Source: Actinokineospora baliensis
GTDB lineage: Bacteria > Actinomycetota > Actinomycetes > Mycobacteriales > Pseudonocardiaceae
Direction of reading: 5' to 3'
Assembly: GCF_016907695.1 (NCBI RefSeq)
Contig: NZ_JAFBCK010000001.1
Coordinates: forward strand, 1,612,001 to 1,676,000
Length of the DNA: 64,000 nucleotides
Below, piece after piece: positions 8,418-16,992 of this stretch; position 1 is the first letter of the stretch; each line of letters begins with the position of its first letter. The translations under genes and the position numbers were made by a program. The notes under the pieces are model-generated. The model did no database searches, was not told the DNA's origin, and was given only the letters and a program-made list of their open reading frames with translations.

Positions 8418-9182
8418 TCAGGCCTCCTTCGTGCGGACGGTCCGGCGCTCAATGCGCTTCTCGACAGCCTCTTCCGGCGTCAGCACCACTACGCGCTGCA
8501 CGAAGATGCCCGGCAGGTGGATCTCAACCGGCGCCAGGTCACCCGGCTCAACCAGCTCCTCGACCTCGGCGATGCTGATGCGGCCCGCCATGGCGCACAG
8601 GGGGTTGAAGTTCTGCGCGGAGTCCCGGAACACGAGGTTGCCGTGCCGGTCGCCCTTCCACGCGCGGACCAGTCCGAAGTCGGTGGTGATGGACCGCTCC
8701 AGGACGTAGTCGTGGCCGTCGAACTCGCGGACCTCCTTGGCCGGGGAGGACACCGCGACGTTGCCCGCGTCGTCGTAGCGCCACGGCACACCGCCGTCGG
8801 CGACCTGGGTGCCGACGCCCGTCCGGGTGAAGAAGGCGGGGATGCCGGAGCCGCCCGCGCGCAGCCGCTCGGCCAGCGTGCCCTGCGGGGTCAGCTCGAC
8901 CTCGAGCTCCCCGGACAGGTACTGCCTGGCGAACTCCTTGTTCTCCCCGACGTAGGAACTCGTCATCCTGGAGATGCGCTTCTCGCGCAGCAGCAGACCG
9001 AGGCCCCAGTCGTCGACGCCGCAGTTGTTCGACGTGACCTGCAGGCCGGTGACGCCCTTGGCCAGCAGCGCCTGGATCAGCGCGCTCGGGATGCCGCAGA
9101 GACCGAACCCGCCGACGGCGAGGGTCGCGTTGTCCGGGATGTCGGCTACGGCCGCCGCGGCGCTGGGGACGACTTTGTCCAT
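8418..9182 (-). CDS. 3-oxoacid / 3-oxoadipate CoA-transferase subunit A
   Basis: A protein of 254 residues with the alpha-subunit signature [13 protein letters not shown] near residue 25, then [12 protein letters not shown] and [25 protein letters not shown]. Subunit A carries the CoA-binding Rossmann-like domain of the heteromeric enzyme. The ATG at 9182 follows a strong AAGGAGGGG site. It is the first gene of a two-gene leftward operon with subunit B. SCOT and PcaI cannot be separated by eye. Confidence 0.85.
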   Translation of the reverse strand: MDKVVPSAAAAVADIPDNATLAVGGFGLCGIPSALIQALLAKGVTGLQVTSNNCGVDDWGLGLLLREKRISRMTSSYVGENKEFARQYLSGELEVELTPQGTLAERLRAGGSGIPAFFTRTGVGTQVADGGVPWRYDDAGNVAVSSPAKEVREFDGHDYVLERSITTDFGLVRAWKGDRHGNLVFRDSAQNFNPLCAMAGRISIAEVEELVEPGDLAPVEIHLPGIFVQRVVVLTPEEAVEKRIERRTVRTKEA

Positions 9183-9260
9183 GTGTGTGCCCCTCCTTCT
9201 GGGTGTGGCACCGGCGACTCTAGCGGGGCGGACCCGGTTGCCGATGTGGTCGAAATCGCC

Positions 9261-11045
9261 ATGAATCGCCGTTGGCCGGTGGGCGTGGACACTGTGCACG
9301 TGGGTGTGGAGCAAGACGGCCGCGCATCGCGGCCCAGGGTTGAGGGGCGCCGGTGGCGGCCGAGTGACGAGCTGACGCTGCGGCTGCTGACGTGGTCGAC
9401 GCGCGTGGTCGGGCTGCTGGCCGTGGTCTCGGTGGTGTTCCCGGTCGGCAGGCGCAGGCTGCGCGACACCATCGGCGGCTGGCTCGACCTGCCCACCGAG
9501 GCGACCGTCGCCGCGGGCGTCGTGGTCCTGGCCAGCGGCGTCATGCTGCTGATGCTCGCCACCGCCCTGCGCAGGCGCAAGCGCAGGGCCTGGCAGGTGA
9601 CGGTCGTGGTCACCGGCCTCATCGCCCTGGCCCACCTCGGCTGGCGGCACGGCATCGGCTCCGGGGTCACCGCCCTCGTGCTGTGCGTCGCGCTGATCGC
9701 CACCCGCGGCCACTTCACCGCCAAACCCGACCCGGTGCACGGCAAGTGGCGGGCGGTCCGGGTCACCCTGCAGCTGTGGGTGGCCGGGTTCCTGGCCAAC
9801 CTCGTGCTGCTGAGCACCACCCCGGCCCGCTTCACCGACAACGCCCCCCTGCTCGACCGGGCGTTGCACGCGCTCCTCGCCCTGATCGGGGTGTCCGGCC
9901 CGGTGCAGCCGGTGCCGTGGCTCGACGACCTCAGCGCCGCCATTGGTCTCGCCTTCGGCGTCGGTGCGCTGCTGCTCGGCGGGTACTACCTGCTGCGCTC
10001 GGCCGAGCCCAAGCAGGGCCTGTCCCCGGGGGCCGAAGGCGGACTCCGGGAGTTGCTGGCCGCGCGCGGCGCCGAGGACTCGCTGGGCTACTTCGCGCTG
10101 CGCAGGGACAAGTCGGTCGTGTTCTCCCCGTCCGGCAAAGCGGCGGTGCCCTACCGGGTCCTCGCGGGCGTCGCGCTGGCCTCCGGCGACCCGCTCGGCG
10201 ACCTGGAGGCGTGGCCGGGCGCCATCGAGCTGTTCCTCGCCGACTGCCGCGACAACGGCTGGATCCCGGCCGTCATCGGCTGCTCCGAACGCGGCGCCAC
10301 GGTCTGGGTGCGCTACGGCCTCGACGCCATCGAACTCGGCGACGAAGCCATCGTCGACGTCCCCGGCTTCACCCTCGACGGCCGCTCCATGCGGGGTGTC
10401 AGGCAGGCCGTCGCCAAGCTCCGCCGCGCGGGCTACGAGGTCACCGTCCGACGCTCCGCCGACCTGGCCGCCGACGAACGCGCCCAGCTGTCCACCCTGG
10501 CCGAACACTGGCGCGGCACCGAGACCGAACGCGGCTTCTCCATGGCCCTGTCCCGGCTGGCCGGCCCCGACGACCCCGACTGCGTGCTGGTCACCGCCAG
10601 CCGCGAGGGCGAGGTCACCGGCCTGCTCCAGTTCGTCCCCTGGGGCCGCGACGGCCTCTCCCTCGACCTCATGCGCCGAGACCGCGCCACCGGCGACAAC
10701 GGCCTCAACGAGCTCATGATCGCCGACCTGCTGGCCGCCTGCCCGGCACTGGGCGTCACCCGCGTATCGCTCAACTTCGCCGTCTTCCGCGCCGCCATCG
10801 AACGCGGCGGCCGCATCGGCGCGGGCCCCGTCGCCCGCCTCTGGGCCAAAGCCCTGCGCGTCGGCAGCCGCTGGTGGCAGATCGAAACCCTCTACCGCTT
10901 CAACGCCAAGTTCGGCCCCACCTGGAACCCCCGCTTCCTGATCTTCCCCGCCGTCCGCGACCTCCCCCGAGTGGCACTGGCCGCGATCGAAGCCGAGGGC
11001 TTCGGCGGCCGCCCACCAGCACTTTTGCGCGCCTTACGCCGCTGA
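9261..11045 (+). CDS. MprF-like phosphatidylglycerol lysyltransferase (DUF2156)
   Basis: About 594 residues. The N-terminal part (about 45-250) has five or six hydrophobic helices. The C-terminal part (about 265-590) is the LPG-synthase/DUF2156 double-GNAT fold, with segments such as [14 protein letters not shown] and GFSMALSRL. Enzymes of this family transfer an aminoacyl group, usually lysine, from charged tRNA to phosphatidylglycerol, making the membrane less negative and more resistant to cationic peptides. It is shorter than MprF of Firmicutes because the large flippase domain is reduced. No lysyl-tRNA synthetase domain is fused, unlike LysX. The start is uncertain: ATG at 9261 or one of several GTG codons downstream. 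Confidence 0.75.
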   Translation: MNRRWPVGVDTVHVGVEQDGRASRPRVEGRRWRPSDELTLRLLTWSTRVVGLLAVVSVVFPVGRRRLRDTIGGWLDLPTEATVAAGVVVLASGVMLLMLATALRRRKRRAWQVTVVVTGLIALAHLGWRHGIGSGVTALVLCVALIATRGHFTAKPDPVHGKWRAVRVTLQLWVAGFLANLVLLSTTPARFTDNAPLLDRALHALLALIGVSGPVQPVPWLDDLSAAIGLAFGVGALLLGGYYLLRSAEPKQGLSPGAEGGLRELLAARGAEDSLGYFALRRDKSVVFSPSGKAAVPYRVLAGVALASGDPLGDLEAWPGAIELFLADCRDNGWIPAVIGCSERGATVWVRYGLDAIELGDEAIVDVPGFTLDGRSMRGVRQAVAKLRRAGYEVTVRRSADLAADERAQLSTLAEHWRGTETERGFSMALSRLAGPDDPDCVLVTASREGEVTGLLQFVPWGRDGLSLDLMRRDRATGDNGLNELMIADLLAACPALGVTRVSLNFAVFRAAIERGGRIGAGPVARLWAKALRVGSRWWQIETLYRFNAKFGPTWNPRFLIFPAVRDLPRVALAAIEAEGFGGRPPALLRALRR

Positions 11046-11114
11046 CCGGGGGGCGTTTTGCCCTCCGTCGAGGCACCTGTGTAGTCTTACCTCCCGAGCG
11101 GCCACGGGGCCCCG

Positions 11115-11204
11115 GGAGGCTTCGCCTAGTCTGGTCTATGGCGCCGCACTGCTAATGCGGTTGGGGTTCAAAGCCCCTCCCGGGTTCAAATCCCGGAGCC
11201 TCCG
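11115..11204 (+). tRNA. tRNA-Ser (GCT anticodon)
   Basis: A class II tRNA of 90 nt. Acceptor stem GGAGGCT (11115-11121) pairs with AGCCTCC (11197-11203) with G as discriminator. The anticodon loop CTGCTAA (11149-11155) is closed by CCGCA/TGCGG and gives anticodon GCT. A long variable arm and the T-loop GGGTTCAAATCCC are present. No CCA is encoded. It reads AGC/AGU serine codons. Confidence 0.95.
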
Positions 11205-11239
11205 CTGTACACCCGACCCGTCGGGTGACAACTGAACAA

Positions 11240-11312
11240 GCGCCCGTAGCTCAACGGATAGAGCATCTGACTACGGATCAGAAGGTTAGGGGTTCGAATC
11301 CCTTCGGGCGCG
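11240..11312 (+). tRNA. tRNA-Arg (ACG anticodon)
   Basis: A 73-nt tRNA. Acceptor GCGCCCG (11240-11246) pairs with CGGGCGC (11305-11311). The anticodon loop CTACGGA is closed by TCTGA/TCAGA and gives anticodon ACG; the T-arm contains GGTTCGAATC. A34 must be deaminated to inosine by TadA, whose gene is at 39002 in this window. It lies 35 bp after tRNA-Ser(GCT). Confidence 0.95.
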
Positions 11313-11320
11313 CACGACGG

Positions 11321-11355
11321 CGACCCATGTCCACGGAAAGCGTGGACGTGGGTCG
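11321..11355 (+). terminator. Terminator hairpin after the tRNA pair
   Basis: A 15-bp stem (11321-11335 with 11341-11355, one G-U wobble) and a five-base loop are followed by TTTG. It lies nine bases after tRNA-Arg. Confidence 0.75.
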
Positions 11356-11458
11356 TTTGCGTTGTATCTGGGGGGCGACCCCCCAGGCCCCCACGGTGCG
11401 ATCCCTCTCGACCCAGCGTGGTTCGCTCGGGCCTTCGGCCCTCGCATCGAGTTTGTTG

Positions 11459-11487
11459 CCCACGTCCAGCCGGTGGGTGGACGTGGG
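11459..11487 (-). terminator. Hairpin terminator of the DUF4407 operon
   Basis: CCCACGTCCA (11459-11468) pairs with TGGACGTGGG (11478-11487) across a nine-base loop, just beyond the stop of the leftward DUF4407 gene. Its arms resemble those of the tRNA terminator 100 bp away. Confidence 0.55.
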
Positions 11488-11497
11488 TCTGGGGGGG

Positions 11498-12895
11498 CTA
11501 CTTGGGTGGGTGGGGGAGGGATTGGGATTCCAGGGTGGCGGCTAGGCGGTTGATCTGGGCGGAGTAGGCGATTCGGCGGTGGGCTTTGGCGGTGCGGTCG
11601 GCACCGTCCAGGTCGGCTATCCGGTTCCTCAGCCTTTGGTCCAGGCGCTGGGAGTGGACCCTGAGGTCGACGGTGTCGCGCTTCTCGTTGAGGACCAGGT
11701 GCTCGTCGTGCAGCCTGCGGGCGGTGGCCAACTGGTGGCGCACCTGGTGGTCGTACGCGGTGCTGCCGCTCATCATCTTGGTCAGCACCGGGAGGCAGTC
11801 CAGGGCGACCAGCAGCGCCGCCAGCAGCCAGTGCGCCAACAGCACGATGGTGCTCCGGTCGGACAACCGTTGCAGTGCCTCGAACTCGTCCAGGATGCCG
11901 CTGCCGTCGAGGTTCGCCCGCTTCTCCTGGACCTTCGCCGCGATGGCGGTGCTGGTGGCGCGTTCAGTCGTGTCGCGCGCGGCGGCGAGTTCGCCGGTCA
12001 GCGATTCGACCTGGTGCTGGGCCTCGGCCAGTTCCCGCTGCCGCTGGTCGAGGCCGTGGTCGCGCCGGTAGTCGTCGGCGATGGTTCGGTTGCGCCTGCA
12101 CTCGCCGCCGACGCCGGGTACCCCGGTGGTCCCGGGGCCGGGGACGCCGGTGCACTCGTTCATGGCCAGCTGGTTGAGCCGCGTCCACTCCTGGTCCATC
12201 GCGGCGACGCTGGTCCGCAGGTCGTCGCGGATCCGGGTGGCCTGCGCCAACTGCGTTTCCGTCGCAGCGGGGTTCACCCCGGTGTTGACCAGCGCCCCCG
12301 CACACGCCGCGTCGGCCGGTGCCGGGCCCGAGCTGGGGTTGCACCGTTTGAGGAGGCCCTCGTACGCCTCGACCTCCGCTTTGCGGTGCTCACCGATCTC
12401 GTTCTCGATGGACGTGCCGAACACCGACAGCACCAGCGGTTCGGCGATCACCACGCCGAGCAGCAGGGACAGCACCAGCCGGGGCAGGTAGCGCAGCCAC
12501 GAGCCGGGGCGGGAGCCGTGAGTGCTCGAGATGAGCCAGCTGTCGATGACGACCACGGCGGCCATCCAGATCAGCGCGACCACGCAGGCGGTGGCCCAGC
12601 CCGCACCGGTTGTCTTGCCAACGGCCATCGCCATGGACACCGCGGCGACGATGCCGGTGTTGAGCACGATCGCACCGAGCCGGGTGTAACGGGGACGCTC
12701 CTCCGGGACCCAATCCAGGATGTCCTCGCTCACCCCGACCAGCCTGCGCAGCAACCGCGGAATGCCGCCGCTGGGCCGCACCGGGCGGAACAGGTCGACC
12801 GCGGCGTCGTTGCGCAGCGAGTGCCGGACCGGCCTCGGGTCGGTGACCAGCGGGATGATGTCGGTGCGTTCCAGGTCGCTTGGCTCAGCGCGCAT
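11498..12895 (-). CDS. DUF4407 membrane protein
   Basis: A protein of 465 residues with the DUF4407 layout. A soluble N-terminus is followed by hydrophobic helices (about residues 75-170), a long extracytoplasmic or coiled-coil middle rich in charged and Gln residues, and a final membrane helix near STIVLLAHWLLAALLVALDCLPVL; the C-terminal tail is again charged. Function of the family is unknown. Its start overlaps the stop of the SPFH-like gene by 11 bases and it is the last gene of the five-gene Crp/cyclase/STAND operon. A membrane anchor or pore-like output for that system is inference from position. Confidence 0.75.
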   Translation of the reverse strand: MRAEPSDLERTDIIPLVTDPRPVRHSLRNDAAVDLFRPVRPSGGIPRLLRRLVGVSEDILDWVPEERPRYTRLGAIVLNTGIVAAVSMAMAVGKTTGAGWATACVVALIWMAAVVVIDSWLISSTHGSRPGSWLRYLPRLVLSLLLGVVIAEPLVLSVFGTSIENEIGEHRKAEVEAYEGLLKRCNPSSGPAPADAACAGALVNTGVNPAATETQLAQATRIRDDLRTSVAAMDQEWTRLNQLAMNECTGVPGPGTTGVPGVGGECRRNRTIADDYRRDHGLDQRQRELAEAQHQVESLTGELAAARDTTERATSTAIAAKVQEKRANLDGSGILDEFEALQRLSDRSTIVLLAHWLLAALLVALDCLPVLTKMMSGSTAYDHQVRHQLATARRLHDEHLVLNEKRDTVDLRVHSQRLDQRLRNRIADLDGADRTAKAHRRIAYSAQINRLAATLESQSLPHPPK

Positions 12896-14087
12896 CGTCT
12901 TCCCTCGCCGGTGGGTCGATGACCTCGTCCTCGGGCTGCTCGGCGATGGCCTGCCGCGGCGCGCCGCTGCCTGGCCCGACCAAGGCCTTGACCACCTGGT
13001 CCAGCTGCAGGTTCACCGCATCGATGTGACCCTGCTTGGCCACGGTCTCGATGATCCGGATCCGGGCGTCGAACTCCTGCTCGGCGCGGCGACGCTGCCA
13101 CTGCGCCTCCTGCTCCCGGTCCGCCCGCTCGGTATCGGCACGCATTTTCGCGAGCTCGCGGTCGTGCGCGATCCGCTCGCGCAGATCGGCGCGGTCTTGT
13201 TCCAACTCGGCTGCCCGGTCTTGGCGTTCGCGCTCATGGATCGTGCTCAGCTCCGCGCCGAGTTCCTTGGCAGTGATCTCACCGAGTGCGTAGGCGAGTT
13301 GGAGCGCGCTTACGGCGTCGCCACCGGCCACTTCGACGGCGTGCTCCTTCTCCGCGCGCTGCTGCTCCCGCCGCGCCGCGCTGAGGTCGCTGCTGTGGTG
13401 GGTGCGCACCACTTCGCGGGACTGTTCGAACTGGGTGCGCTGGTCGATCAGCGCCTGTTCGTTGCCCAGCCGCGCAAGCTCGATCAGGTGCTGCTGCTGC
13501 TCGACGCGCTTGGTGTTCTCGTACCCGGCGAGCTCCTCCGGGGTCAGCACCTCGACGCTGGCCAACTCCACGGCGAGGCCCATGATCTCCGCTGGCACCA
13601 CCGTCCAGTACGCGCGGACCTGGGCGTTCACCTTGCGCCGCACCAGGTTGATGTCGTCGAGGGTGAAGTCCAGGCCGAGCTCGTAGAGCCCGTGGTGCCC
13701 CTTGAGGTAGCTGGTGAGAGCGGCACTGGCGTCCACCACCCCCTCCCTGACCACGGCGACCGCGTCGGTCACCGTGCACAGGAACGTCACCCGCACGGTG
13801 AACGAGGCCGCGTCCCGCGCGGGAACAGCCAGCGTCAGCACGACCTCGGCGTTGCCGGTCATGTCCACCACCGACACCCGCGACGCGTTGACCACCCGAC
13901 CGCTGTCCAACGGCAAGTCCTGGGTGTCGAGGAAGAAGGTGCCCGCCGAGCGGTACACCAGCTGCTCGTTGGCCTTCGGCCGGGGCACCTCACCCCACGC
14001 GCGGCCCACGGGCTTGCGCTTGAGGAACGACTTGGCCTGGACCGGCCTGAGTTCCTGTTCGACGACGACCGGGTAACCCCGTTCCAT
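12885..14087 (-). CDS. SPFH/band-7-like protein with long coiled coil
   Basis: A protein of 400 residues. The first about 190 residues read as an SPFH/stomatin-like domain: alternating strands with FTVRVTFLCTVTDAVAVVREG, then LGLDFTLDDINLVRRKVNAQVR and ELASVEVLTPEELAGYENTKRVEQQQHLIELAR. From about 190 to 350 it is almost pure charged/Gln helix (QQRAEKEHAVEV, ERERQDRAAELEQDRADLRERI), clearly a coiled coil. SPFH proteins form membrane-associated rings or cages. No N-terminal membrane helix is seen, so attachment may go through the DUF4407 partner. The ATG at 14087 follows GGAGAAG; 11 bp separate it from the STAND gene. Confidence 0.7.
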   Translation of the reverse strand: MERGYPVVVEQELRPVQAKSFLKRKPVGRAWGEVPRPKANEQLVYRSAGTFFLDTQDLPLDSGRVVNASRVSVVDMTGNAEVVLTLAVPARDAASFTVRVTFLCTVTDAVAVVREGVVDASAALTSYLKGHHGLYELGLDFTLDDINLVRRKVNAQVRAYWTVVPAEIMGLAVELASVEVLTPEELAGYENTKRVEQQQHLIELARLGNEQALIDQRTQFEQSREVVRTHHSSDLSAARREQQRAEKEHAVEVAGGDAVSALQLAYALGEITAKELGAELSTIHERERQDRAAELEQDRADLRERIAHDRELAKMRADTERADREQEAQWQRRRAEQEFDARIRIIETVAKQGHIDAVNLQLDQVVKALVGPGSGAPRQAIAEQPEDEVIDPPAREDDAR

Positions 14088-14098
14088 CGCTGCTTCTC

Positions 14099-16129
14099 CT
14101 ACTTGTCCGAGGGATTGGTGCGCAGGGCGGCCAGGAGCGCGGCCACGATCGGGCCGATGCCGGTGCCCTTGCGGTCGAGGAAGGCCTCGAAGTCCTGCCG
14201 CAGAGCGGCCAACTCCGCGGCGTCGAGCTGGGCGGACAGGGCGGCGCCGAGTGCTTCGGCGCGCGGCCGGGGATCACCTTCGTGCCGCCCCATGCTCTCC
14301 AGCGCGGCGCGCATCGTCCGGATCCCGCTCTGCCGCTCCGGCCGGTGCAGCAGCACGTCCGCCCACAGCCGGGCCACCAGCAGCAGCCGGTCCGGTGCGT
14401 GGTCGAGGAAGCTGACGAACGCGTACCGGCCGGAGGTGGCGTCAGTCGCCGAGAGCACGGCCGCGGTGCAGCGCACGGCCGTCCGGCGCAGTTCGGGGCG
14501 CCTGCCCAGCGGCGGGAACCGGTCGAGCTTGGCCCGCAGGTGCGCGAGCACGAACTCCGCGTCCCCGCCGTTGTGCACGAGGGTGGCGAACAGCTTGCCG
14601 AACAACAGCTCCACCGAGCCGGTCACGGTGTGCGGCTGCGTGCTGATCTGCCACAGCACGTTGACCGCGTCGTGCGGGTACTGCGCGCCGAGCTGACCGC
14701 CGAACGCCGTCGCGCCGACCCAGCGCTGTGCGGGGTTGCCCTGTTTCGACCAGGCAGTGGCGATCTGCAGCGCGCTGGCCGACAGCGCGTCGTCGCGCGC
14801 CATGAACCACAGCGCGTACACCGCGGCCCGTTGCCCCGCGCTGCCGAGCTCGCCCCTCGACCACTCGACGAGCAACGGCAGGACCTCCTCGACCGCCGCC
14901 GAGGCGAACACGGCCAAACCGAACGCGGTGCTGCGCTCGAAGAAGTCCCCCAGCGCCACGATATCGCGCAGGCAGTCGTGCAGGGCGTCCCAGAAGGCAA
15001 CGCCCATCCTGGTCCACAACTGGTTGACCACATGGCGGTGGTGTCCGGGGTCGGCGAACACCAGGGCGCCGCGGCTGCCGAAGGTCGTCGGCAGCCGAAC
15101 CCGGCGGATGAGCGGGTTCCTGTTGTAGAGCAGCCGGTGCTGGGCGAGCCCCGCACCCTCCGAACCCTCCACCGGTGGTTCGGGCACGTGCCGGTCGAGG
15201 TGGCGCAGGAGGACAGCGGTGCTGGACTCCAGGGTCCGCTCATCGGCGCCGGTGGTGAACGCGAGCGCGGCGAGGGTGGCCACTGATGTCCGGTCCGGGC
15301 CCGTGTCGAACCACTGCGCCACTTCCTTGGCCAACCGCGAGTCGAGGTGACCGGTGGCTGAGTCGACCGAGTCCCCCGCGGCCAACCTGGTCGCCAGGGC
15401 CACGGCATCGGCCACGAACTCGATCCGGGCGAGCGCCTCGGCGAGGGACTCGGCCTCGTCGGGTGGCCATGGCACCGACCAGCGGGCCCGCAGCACCCGT
15501 TCGGCATCGGGCGCTGCCCAGGCCAGCTGGGCGACACCGCTGTCGTCCCACGCCCGCGCCGAGGACCCGGTGACCACGAGGAACGCCCCTTGAGCGCGCA
15601 GCCGATCGCGCACCAACAACCACTCGAAGTCGGAGTCGCCCGCCTCTTGGTTCGCGGGCCGGTCCAGCAGCAGGTAGCCGCAGCCCGCGTTGTAGTCCCG
15701 AGTGGACAACTCGGCAAGGGTGACCTGTGGCGAGAGCATGAACAGCGCGTCCCCGGTGACCTCTCTGAGCAGCGCGAGCGCCGACGAGCGCCGTCCGATG
15801 CCCGGCCGACCGCGCAGCACCACGATCTGGTCGGCGACCAGTCGCGTTGCCGCCACGTCGAACACCGCCGGGCGGACGAAGTGCTCGAGTGCGCCGCGGA
15901 TGTCTTTGTCGTCGACCCGCCCGGTCGCCTGGTGCGGCGACGCGGTGCCCGGTCCGCTCGCTCCGAAGACGGCCTGCTGGATGTGGACGTCGCCCTGGAA
16001 GCTGTTGAACAGCGGGCCGAGGTTCTCGCCGTCGAAGGTCTCCGACCTTGTCCGGGGGTCCGCCGGGGTCCTGTGCTCGTCGGGGGTGCCCTGGTCGGCG
16101 GCCGCGGGTGCTCCCCTGAGCTCGGTCAC
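14099..16129 (-). CDS. STAND-like P-loop NTPase with N-terminal short signalling motif, degenerate Walker A
   Basis: A protein of 676 residues. A disordered N-terminus carries a short motif FQGDVHIQQAVFGAS (about 44-58) that resembles the C-terminal end of the upstream cyclase-like protein. A P-loop domain follows: strand VVLRGRPGIGRRSS (103-116) has the Walker A glycines, but arginine (R113) replaces the invariant lysine. GYLLLDRP (D156) is the Walker B strand and FLVVTGSSARAW a sensor-1-like strand. The C-terminal half (about 300-676) is all helical and looks like a HEAT/TPR-type superstructure. This is the domain order of STAND/NLR-like sensors. The GTG at 16129 overlaps the cyclase-like stop (GTGA), so expression is coupled. 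Nucleotide hydrolysis is doubtful. Confidence 0.7.
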   Translation of the reverse strand: MTELRGAPAAADQGTPDEHRTPADPRTRSETFDGENLGPLFNSFQGDVHIQQAVFGASGPGTASPHQATGRVDDKDIRGALEHFVRPAVFDVAATRLVADQIVVLRGRPGIGRRSSALALLREVTGDALFMLSPQVTLAELSTRDYNAGCGYLLLDRPANQEAGDSDFEWLLVRDRLRAQGAFLVVTGSSARAWDDSGVAQLAWAAPDAERVLRARWSVPWPPDEAESLAEALARIEFVADAVALATRLAAGDSVDSATGHLDSRLAKEVAQWFDTGPDRTSVATLAALAFTTGADERTLESSTAVLLRHLDRHVPEPPVEGSEGAGLAQHRLLYNRNPLIRRVRLPTTFGSRGALVFADPGHHRHVVNQLWTRMGVAFWDALHDCLRDIVALGDFFERSTAFGLAVFASAAVEEVLPLLVEWSRGELGSAGQRAAVYALWFMARDDALSASALQIATAWSKQGNPAQRWVGATAFGGQLGAQYPHDAVNVLWQISTQPHTVTGSVELLFGKLFATLVHNGGDAEFVLAHLRAKLDRFPPLGRRPELRRTAVRCTAAVLSATDATSGRYAFVSFLDHAPDRLLLVARLWADVLLHRPERQSGIRTMRAALESMGRHEGDPRPRAEALGAALSAQLDAAELAALRQDFEAFLDRKGTGIGPIVAALLAALRTNPSDK

Positions 16130-16899
16130 CTGGTCGGGCCGAAGTTGTTGCCGAAGATCGCGGTGTCGCTGCGGATCCCGCCGTGCACGACGGTGGCGAC
16201 CGACGGCGGCGCGGCACTGGCGGGCTCCGGCTCGGCACGCGGTCGGTGGTCAACGGGGCCTGGCCGGTCGTCTGGCGGGCTGGGCGGGGTCGGGTCGTCA
16301 GGACCGAGGTCGAGTGGCCCGATGTCGAACTCGGGCAGGTGCAGCCATGCGGTTTCGGTGTACTCCTTCACCCGCACGTCGATCCGCCGGAACTCCTCCG
16401 GGCGGCGCTTGGTGTGGCGCTGGGCGACCAGGTCCGAGTAGAGGGTGTTCGACACGACGAGCACGAGGTTCGCGGCCGGGATGGCGTTCTGCGCCGCCTT
16501 GGCCGCGGGGCTGTCGACCAGGCGGGCTACCGCGACAACGGCCTGGCCGGGGAAACCCCCTGGTCCCCGGCCGACCATGCCCTGGTGCAGCGACAACCGC
16601 AGGCGCAGCCGCGTCTCCTCGGATCGGCCGTGGTTGTGCAACTGCAGCAGGTGGGCCAGTTCGCGGGGGAACTCGTCGATCAGCCTGGACTCGGAGGTGC
16701 CGAGCGGGAGGACGTCGAGTTCGCCGTCCCCGCGCTCCTGCACGCTCCACTCACGGCGGTCGAGACCGGCGGCCGCAGCGGCCTCACCCATCAACTGGTC
16801 GAGGTGGCGCTGCAGGTCTTGCTGCCGCCGGTCGTCGCCGCCGCTGTAGTTCCGCGCGTCGACGCACAGCAGCGACCGGCGGGTGAACTCTTCGCTCAC
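16126..16899 (-). CDS. Class III nucleotidyl cyclase-like protein with C-terminal short motif
   Basis: A protein of 257 residues. The first about 190 residues follow the class III adenylyl/guanylyl cyclase order. D14 in LLCVDARNYS and D58 in the GDG turn (57-59) match the two metal-binding aspartates. LRLSLHQGMVGRGPGGFPGQAVVAVARLVDS matches the usual GLHTG...GYxGxAVNxAARL stretch, but asparagine of the transition-state pair is not conserved. A Pro-rich linker (about 195-230) leads to the terminal motif HGGIRSDTAIFGNNFG (239-254). A Crp/Fnr gene lies just upstream, so a cyclic-nucleotide or ligand circuit is plausible. The GTG at 16899 follows AGGAAG. Enzyme activity is uncertain. Confidence 0.7.
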   Translation of the reverse strand: MSEEFTRRSLLCVDARNYSGGDDRRQQDLQRHLDQLMGEAAAAAGLDRREWSVQERGDGELDVLPLGTSESRLIDEFPRELAHLLQLHNHGRSEETRLRLRLSLHQGMVGRGPGGFPGQAVVAVARLVDSPAAKAAQNAIPAANLVLVVSNTLYSDLVAQRHTKRRPEEFRRIDVRVKEYTETAWLHLPEFDIGPLDLGPDDPTPPSPPDDRPGPVDHRPRAEPEPASAAPPSVATVVHGGIRSDTAIFGNNFGPTR

Positions 16900-16992
16900 A
16901 GTGGACTTCCTGTGTGGTGGGTTGGGAAGGGATGTGGGGAGTCTGTCCGGCTGGTCCGCCGAACACCCTGTAAAAATCCAGAACCAGCGCGA

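Noticed and set aside
9183..10508. Extension of CoA-transferase subunit A upstream to 696 codons
   Set aside because: Antisense to the MprF-like gene; the family start and AAGGAGGGG site lie at 9182.
11225..11545. Reading frame encoding VAQRIEHLTTDQKVRGSNP
   Set aside because: This is the tRNA-Arg gene read as protein, a well-known annotation artefact.
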